In this document: piece after piece, positions 58,322-64,000 of the stretch | Position numbering within the stretch: the stretch's first letter is position 1 | How the letters are laid out: every line of letters begins with the position of its first letter | Assembly: GCA_029207755.1 (NCBI GenBank) | Contig: JARCOQ010000006.1 | Coordinates: forward strand, 70,964,093 to 71,028,092 | DNA: 64,000 bases | Origin: Chamaea fasciata | Taxonomy: Eukaryota > Chordata > Aves > Passeriformes > Sylviidae | Direction of reading: 5' to 3' | Made by a program: the position numbers and the translations under genes | The notes under the pieces: model-generated | Databases searched by the model: none | The model's input: only the letters and a program-made list of their open reading frames with translations | What the model was told of the DNA's origin: nothing

Positions 58322-61300
58322 GTAGGATGCTCTTTTCCCTTCTCACTTCTAAAAGTTTTTTTGGTGTGCTCTTGTAAGATCTGAGGCATTGGACACTGCT
58401 TCTAAACATCCAAGCCTGACAAATGAATCAAATTGAGGCGTTCTCTTATAAGTAAAATGAAAGTAAATGCTGAATTAAAGTCATTGTGTGCTCATTGTGA
58501 GGTACAGGAACTCCTGTTGTTGGTGATAGAAAAATTTCTGGAGCAACTTACAGAAGCATGCTGGGAATTCCTAAAAGATTTCAAAGTGTATAAATATTGT
58601 ATTTGAGTGGAATTTGGTGAGCAGTTACGAAGAAGATAATTTCTCAAGGGCTTGATTTGTACAATCGCTTTTTATGGTTATTTTTTGGCTAAAAGCTTGC
58701 AGGTAACTTACTCCAGGCTTCCAAACTCCTTCCTTGTGTGATCAGAAAGAATTTTCGATCAAAAGTTTGGGATGTATATTGGAACTGGGGAAAATCACCT
58801 TGTCCTGGCAGGAAAACCAGCTGTAAAAACTGCCCTCTTATTTCCACTGACATGAAACTTGTCTGGTCTTCCAAAACATACCAGAGGTCAGGGTGGCGTC
58901 CCTTACCTGTTATTTCCTTTGATTAGGATTAAGAACCATTTATCAAATAAATAATTTGATTAACGTTTGTAAATGCTGCCTTAATTACAGCAGCTGTCTG
59001 TAGCTATGAGGGGCTGAGCAGGTGGTATAGATAATAAAGAAATTTCACTGTTCTGAAGCTCTTGGCTGGTGACATCTTCCAAAAAACCCCACATTTTCCC
59101 AGCACTAGCTCCATACCTTGCTTACCCATTCCTGGGACTTGGAGGGTTTCCTGTTGTTTGATTTTACACGTTCACCGTGGTCAGGGTAAGGTAAGTAGAG
59201 AGCAGGAGATGAATAAGTGGCTTTACAAAATGAATGTTTGTCTGTTCCTTTTAGCACATTTTAAGAGAAAGAAACTGAAAAAAGTTTTAAGTTGCCTGAC
59301 TCCGAGATGTTAAAAATATATCCTTTATTATGCTTTTTGCCCCAAAATGATGGAACAGCTCTCTCAGGACAGCTGATGGTCTGTTGTTCCCCATGCTCTA
59401 TTCCCGTTAAAGACAAGAAATGTATTTCCTTTGTTCAAAAATTTAGCAAACTCCTTTCATAATGAACAAGCTGGACGATTTCTTCATACATTTATCAGCC
59501 TTTTCATGTGCATTAGAGGGTAAAAAAAATCTTTAATGTTTTGAGCATGGTCGGAGAAATTATGGTTAAAAAATAACGCTTTCATGCAGCATTATACCTC
59601 AAAAAGTCTTCCTAAGGGCTTTTATAAATGAGGTTTGCTAAATTAAAAAAAAAGAAAATCCAATTAGGATTTGAAAATGTGTTCGCAGGTATTACTTTTT
59701 ATACTATTCTAGTTTTAAAGACGTATATTGTCAGCTCTAGATGCTTTGTGTCATGTACACAGAGCTGTTAACAGGCATTTGCTACTTGACTTGAGTTAAT
59801 CTGATGTTGGACATTTTCCCCATTACTGCTCCCTGGTTGCCTCCAGGCTGGATGGATTGGAACTGCTGGCATACAGATGTCCTGCCTTTGTGCCTTGTTG
59901 TCTTAATTAAACAAGTCCCGTCGACTTGGCCGGGAGTGGGAGTCCTTAATGCGGTGTCATCCAGCTTTGGGGTTGTGTCTTTCTGGCCTGCTGTGCTTTT
60001 CCAGAGGAGATGGATAAGTTGGGTGATAGCTGCTTCAGGCAGGAGATAATTCAGAGGCTCTTTCTGCCGCACCACCAAAGGAGACATTCCAGTGGAAAGT
60101 GTCCCTTTAATTATAAAGTAACTTTTTTATGCTCCACGAATGGAATGAGGCTGATGAATGCTGCCGTTCTGCTCAGGGTTGCATTGACATGTTTTAGAAT
60201 CACATGTTGTAGAAAATTTTTACGTAGAAAAAAAAAAACAAACCAACAAACCCAGAAACTCCAAAATTAATAAAGAATAGACGTGTGGTTTATGATAGCG
60301 GATGAAGTAAGGTTCAAACATGCCTAACTACAGCTGGTCAAAAAAGAAGAAAAATGTGAAGTTGGATAGGAAAAAAAGGAGAAAGAATGACTGAACAGAA
60401 TGCGCTTGAGTTCACAAAATCTCAGGTTTTCCTGTCTAGAAACATTATCACTGATGAAAAACAGGAGAAGAAAATTATTTTGGGAAAGAGCTTAATCGGG
60501 GAAGTGAGAAATGAGCAAAAATACAAATTAAAGGTAAAATGGAATACAAAAGTGGGAAATTACAACTGAAATGCTCGATTTCTCATTTTTACATTTTCCC
60601 TCAATTCCATTTTTAAGAATAGGTGCCGTATTGTCACCCCTAAATCTTCTAGCAGAAGTTGTTGCTATTGAGGGTGTATCGCATCTTCTCCTTGATATCT
60701 CTGTTATTTCACGCTTTATTTTTTTTTAGGCCCCTGTGAAATGCCATTTGCTGGTAGTGATTTGGTGCCAGGAGAGTTGCTCTGGTTGCTGCATCACTTC
60801 CTCTTTAAAGAATTCAGTGTCTGTCAAGGCAATTCTTGTTTTCAGTGATGACAATTTCCCACAGTGACAAAATTTCTTCTCTGATGGTGAACCGGTAGAT
60901 GAAGAAGTAGTTGCAACTTGACCTTGTTCAGTTTATTGTTTTTCCTTTCGTTTTCTCCATTTAATTGCATAAAAAGCCTGGCCTTTATCAAAACTTACAA
61001 GCAATGACATCTGAAACACCACACTCATTTTCCAGTTCCTTGCAACAGCAAGATAACAGAATTATCTCAGGAAATGCTATTAAAGCCACTGTAACCACTG
61101 GGTTTACAAACCCCGTCTGTGCTATCTGAGGCTGTTAAGCGTTCTGGGCTCTGATTTTATAGATTTTGGGTTTCTATCAGATTACTTTGCGTTGCCCTTC
61201 AGTTTTCTGTTGGCCTTCAGAGCTGCTATTTTGTTACTCTTCTTCTTTTAAAAACTCTGTTCCTTTTGAGCTAACGTGTCATCGCCGCTATTTTTAGAGA

Positions 61301-64000
61301 AGTAATTTCTATTTTGATGCGAAGCCTAATTGCACGGTGATTATTAATTGAGTGGCTCCACTTCCAGTTGTGTGCGTGCCATTTGAGAGCTCACATCTTC
61401 CTGGAGCGCGTGTCAGGCAAAGCCTGGGACGAGGGCGCACCCAGAATGGCCAAAGATGCTGCTCTTTGCTGGCATATTTCCGCCTAGAACTGGACAAGTG
61501 TGGGATTTTTTGGATTTTTTGCTAGAATTTCAAATAGTAAATGTATGTATATCGTGAGTATCTACAAGCGCTTTGCTTGGTTGACTCCACACACAGTTCA
61601 GTGAGCAGATCGAGACAGGTGTCATCAGGTGAAAACTCGATTTCTGCGATTTGTCTCCTTTGACCGTGACTTTGGTCCTGTGTAGATCTGACCAGGCTGC
61701 ACTTGTTGATAATGCAGGGATGGTGTGAAGGAGAATGCACAGTAGGTAACGGATCCACCGGGGGTGATCCAGGCTGCTCCTTTGAGCTTTGTGTTTTCTT
61801 GTGGAACGGAACAAGCTCCGACATCCTATGGACTGATGACTGATGCCGTGCATGCTGAGCCACGTATTCACTTGGGTGGGTGATCCTCCACATACTTTGG
61901 AATTTCAGCGGGAAATTCAGGCAGAGTCTTCAGGGAGCATTGGGATGTTCCATCAGGCAGACCCGTGGAAGCGGAATTGGCTACTCACTTCCGTCACATC
62001 CACCCGCGCCCATTCCCCTATCACACACACTTTTGCTGAGCCCAGCGTTACCCTTCTTCCACAGCTGCATCACTTCTTTTCCCCAAAATCTAGTCTTAGT
62101 TGTTGCTTGTGCATTAGAAAAGTATTTTTTGTGCTCTTCCTCTCAATGAGATCTACGTTTTCAACGTATTAGGAATTCTCATGCGAGTACTTGAATTTTC
62201 TCCAGGTGGAAGAAACAACGCCAGATTTAGTCAGTCCAACTCTTTCCTTTGACAAATTACTCTTTGTCCCCGTTGCTTTCTCTTTGAGTCATCCTGGACC
62301 ATCTGACTCATGTGCAAGCATCAGAGATGTCTGATCACTGGAAATCAACGTGAAATCACTTCCAAGTGTGCTGATAGCCTGACTGCAGCAATCCTCATAA
62401 CTGAGTGTCCCTGTAGACTGTCCCCGCTGAGCTGTCCTGACCGTGCCTTCCTCAGTGAATGGGTCCGTGCTGACATTCTTCCACTCCACACAAGGTGAAG
62501 AAAAGCCTCCTGTGGAGAGTTGCACCTCCTAGAATGAGGCGCTGTGACAAATGCCAAGTGACTGAGGTACAAAGCTGAAAAGTAAAAGGCAAAATGAGGA
62601 AATACAATCTGCTCCTGTTTGGGAACTGTAAGGGAACTGTCATACCCTAGAGTGGCCTAAGAAAGAAGTGATTCCCTTCAGTTTCAAAATTCCTGCCGCT
62701 GAGTTTACAGTGGAACGTGTTCCCCATTAGTGTAGGTTACATTTCGACCACTGCTTTGTATGGGGGCCCTCACGAAAGGAGGAGCTACCTTTTAATCATC
62801 AGATTATTTAAAGTGACCCAGATCCAGAGAGCAAGGATTAGATAAATCAGTCCTCCCCCAAGCTGATTTTGTTATTTAAAAGCCCTCCGGTTTCCTTTCC
62901 TCGACATCCTGCTCTAAGCGCATTGGGAACACTTTAGCCAAGCAATATTTTTGCTCGATGTTCCCCCCCGTTATGGTCACCACTCCCTAGGTCAACGTGC
63001 AGGAGAGGCTGTTGTGACTGCTCAAGCATTCTCATCCAGACCTCCCACCCGATGGAAGCAATCCTTAGAGCGGCGCCTTTCCAGCCCCGATGCGCGCTCC
63101 GTGAGCGCCCGCGTTCCGTGTTACCGCAAAAGCAAAGGGAGGATTTAGGTGATTCTCAGAGAAGTGAGCAGCTTGTCTCTGTCACGATGCCCTAGGATTT
63201 GCTTCACCGGGGATTGCTCTCCCCATGGGTTGTAAGGATAATCTAACCTTTGGAACGGAGCGCATTTTGTGGAGTATTTGCTACTCCATTATGACAAAAG
63301 GTTTTAATTCCGCCGACAGGGCTTTCTGCTTTTATGCCAATATATTTAGAGAGGCAGATTTTCAGCTGCTGCGTGTCAAGAGGAGTCATTTAGCCACCGT
63401 TGGTCATTGCTAATGTAATAAAGGGGCAGGCCCATTATTTTTTCACTGGAAGGGAAAAAAATGGGAAGAAATGCCTTCTGGAGGATAATATGGATTTTGG
63501 GAGATGTAAACAAAAGTAATACGTTGAGAAGAATGAAAAAACCCAAATGCTTCAATAAACACTGAAAACGAACCGAAAATATTTACAGTATATATCTTAG
63601 TCAATTTACTGCTACGAAAGGATGAATGGTCCAGATGGAAAGATTCTGATTGAAACAAGAAGTGGGGTTTTTTTTCAGTCAATAATTCTTAGAACACACT
63701 AGCTTTAGGAGACTGCAGGAACTCAAGAGGTCAGTCGGAAGGGTAAGGGCTCAGCAAACCAACACACCGTATTTCTCCCCTGCTGGGATGATGCAGTGGT
63801 GACTGTGAGAACCAGGCAGTGCAAATGTTGGCCATGGATATTTATGAGTGTGGGGATGACTGAGCCACAACCAAATACGTAGAAACATTTGTTGTTGTTG
63901 TTGTTTTAGCCCAGTATTGTCTTCCTTCCAGCTCTCGGCCACACCAAATAAATGGATGCTTTCAGGACTGCTTTTCCCCTTGCCATGTTTCAGAAGGCAA
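58322..64000 (+). other. Start of the ANK2 intron after the third repeat exon
   Basis: Non-coding to the end of the window. No exon coding for the fourth ankyrin repeat is visible. It contains a TTG trinucleotide run at about 63889-63906 and a small CpG cluster near 63060-63130 (a few CpGs, too short to call an island). No CR1 copy was recognised. Confidence 0.75.
63889..63906. repeat. TTG trinucleotide microsatellite
   Basis: About five TTG units. Ordinary simple repeat. Confidence 0.85.

Noticed and set aside
58322..64000. Search for the exon of the fourth ankyrin repeat (expected start NGFTPLYMAAQ)
   Set aside because: No matching sequence with an acceptor was found on the plus strand. 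The exon must lie beyond the window.

Overview
The window is vertebrate nuclear DNA, almost certainly from a bird. It holds small spliced exons in AT-rich non-coding DNA, and the interspersed repeats I can recognise are 3'-end fragments of CR1 LINEs in the avian style, with inverted pieces on both strands. There is no prokaryote-like gene packing. Nearly all open frames longer than 60 codons are chance frames in introns, CpG-rich DNA or CR1 copies. I cannot name the species.

The only gene I can support is on the + strand: the 5' part of ANK2 (ankyrin-B), the membrane-skeleton adaptor. Three constitutive-looking exons at 51011-51112, 57603-57701 and 58223-58321 each encode one ankyrin repeat of 33-34 residues. 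All have consensus splice sites and are phase 0 at both ends, so they join into one continuous 100-residue frame. The protein matches ankyrin-B better than ankyrin-G or ankyrin-R as I remember them. The next repeat exon is not visible and must lie past 64000.

Upstream are two candidate alternative first coding exons. Each has a strong start context, a phase-0 splice donor and GC/CpG-rich DNA in front of it. The exon at 19348-19470 encodes a basic 41-residue N-terminus starting MAHAA, resembling the N-terminus of an ankyrin-G isoform. The exon at 39326-39460 encodes a quite different 45-residue N-terminus starting MGNAPIC, with Gly2, Cys7 and Cys10 near the start. Either could splice to the repeat exon at 51011. 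The window therefore looks like the alternative-promoter region of ANK2, where promoter choice would set the N-terminus in front of an unchanged ankyrin-repeat solenoid.

Layout: 1-18440 is non-coding, either upstream flank or an intron of a longer isoform, with orphan CpG-rich patches at 3830-4110 and 11305-11530 and several CR1 fragments. 18441-19470 is promoter, leader and first exon A. 19471-38940 is intron with CR1, homopolymers and a strong cryptic acceptor. 38941-39460 is promoter and first exon B. 39461-51010 is intron with another CpG-rich patch at 49910-50345 just before the first repeat exon. 51011-58321 holds the three ankyrin-repeat exons, and 58322-64000 is intron.
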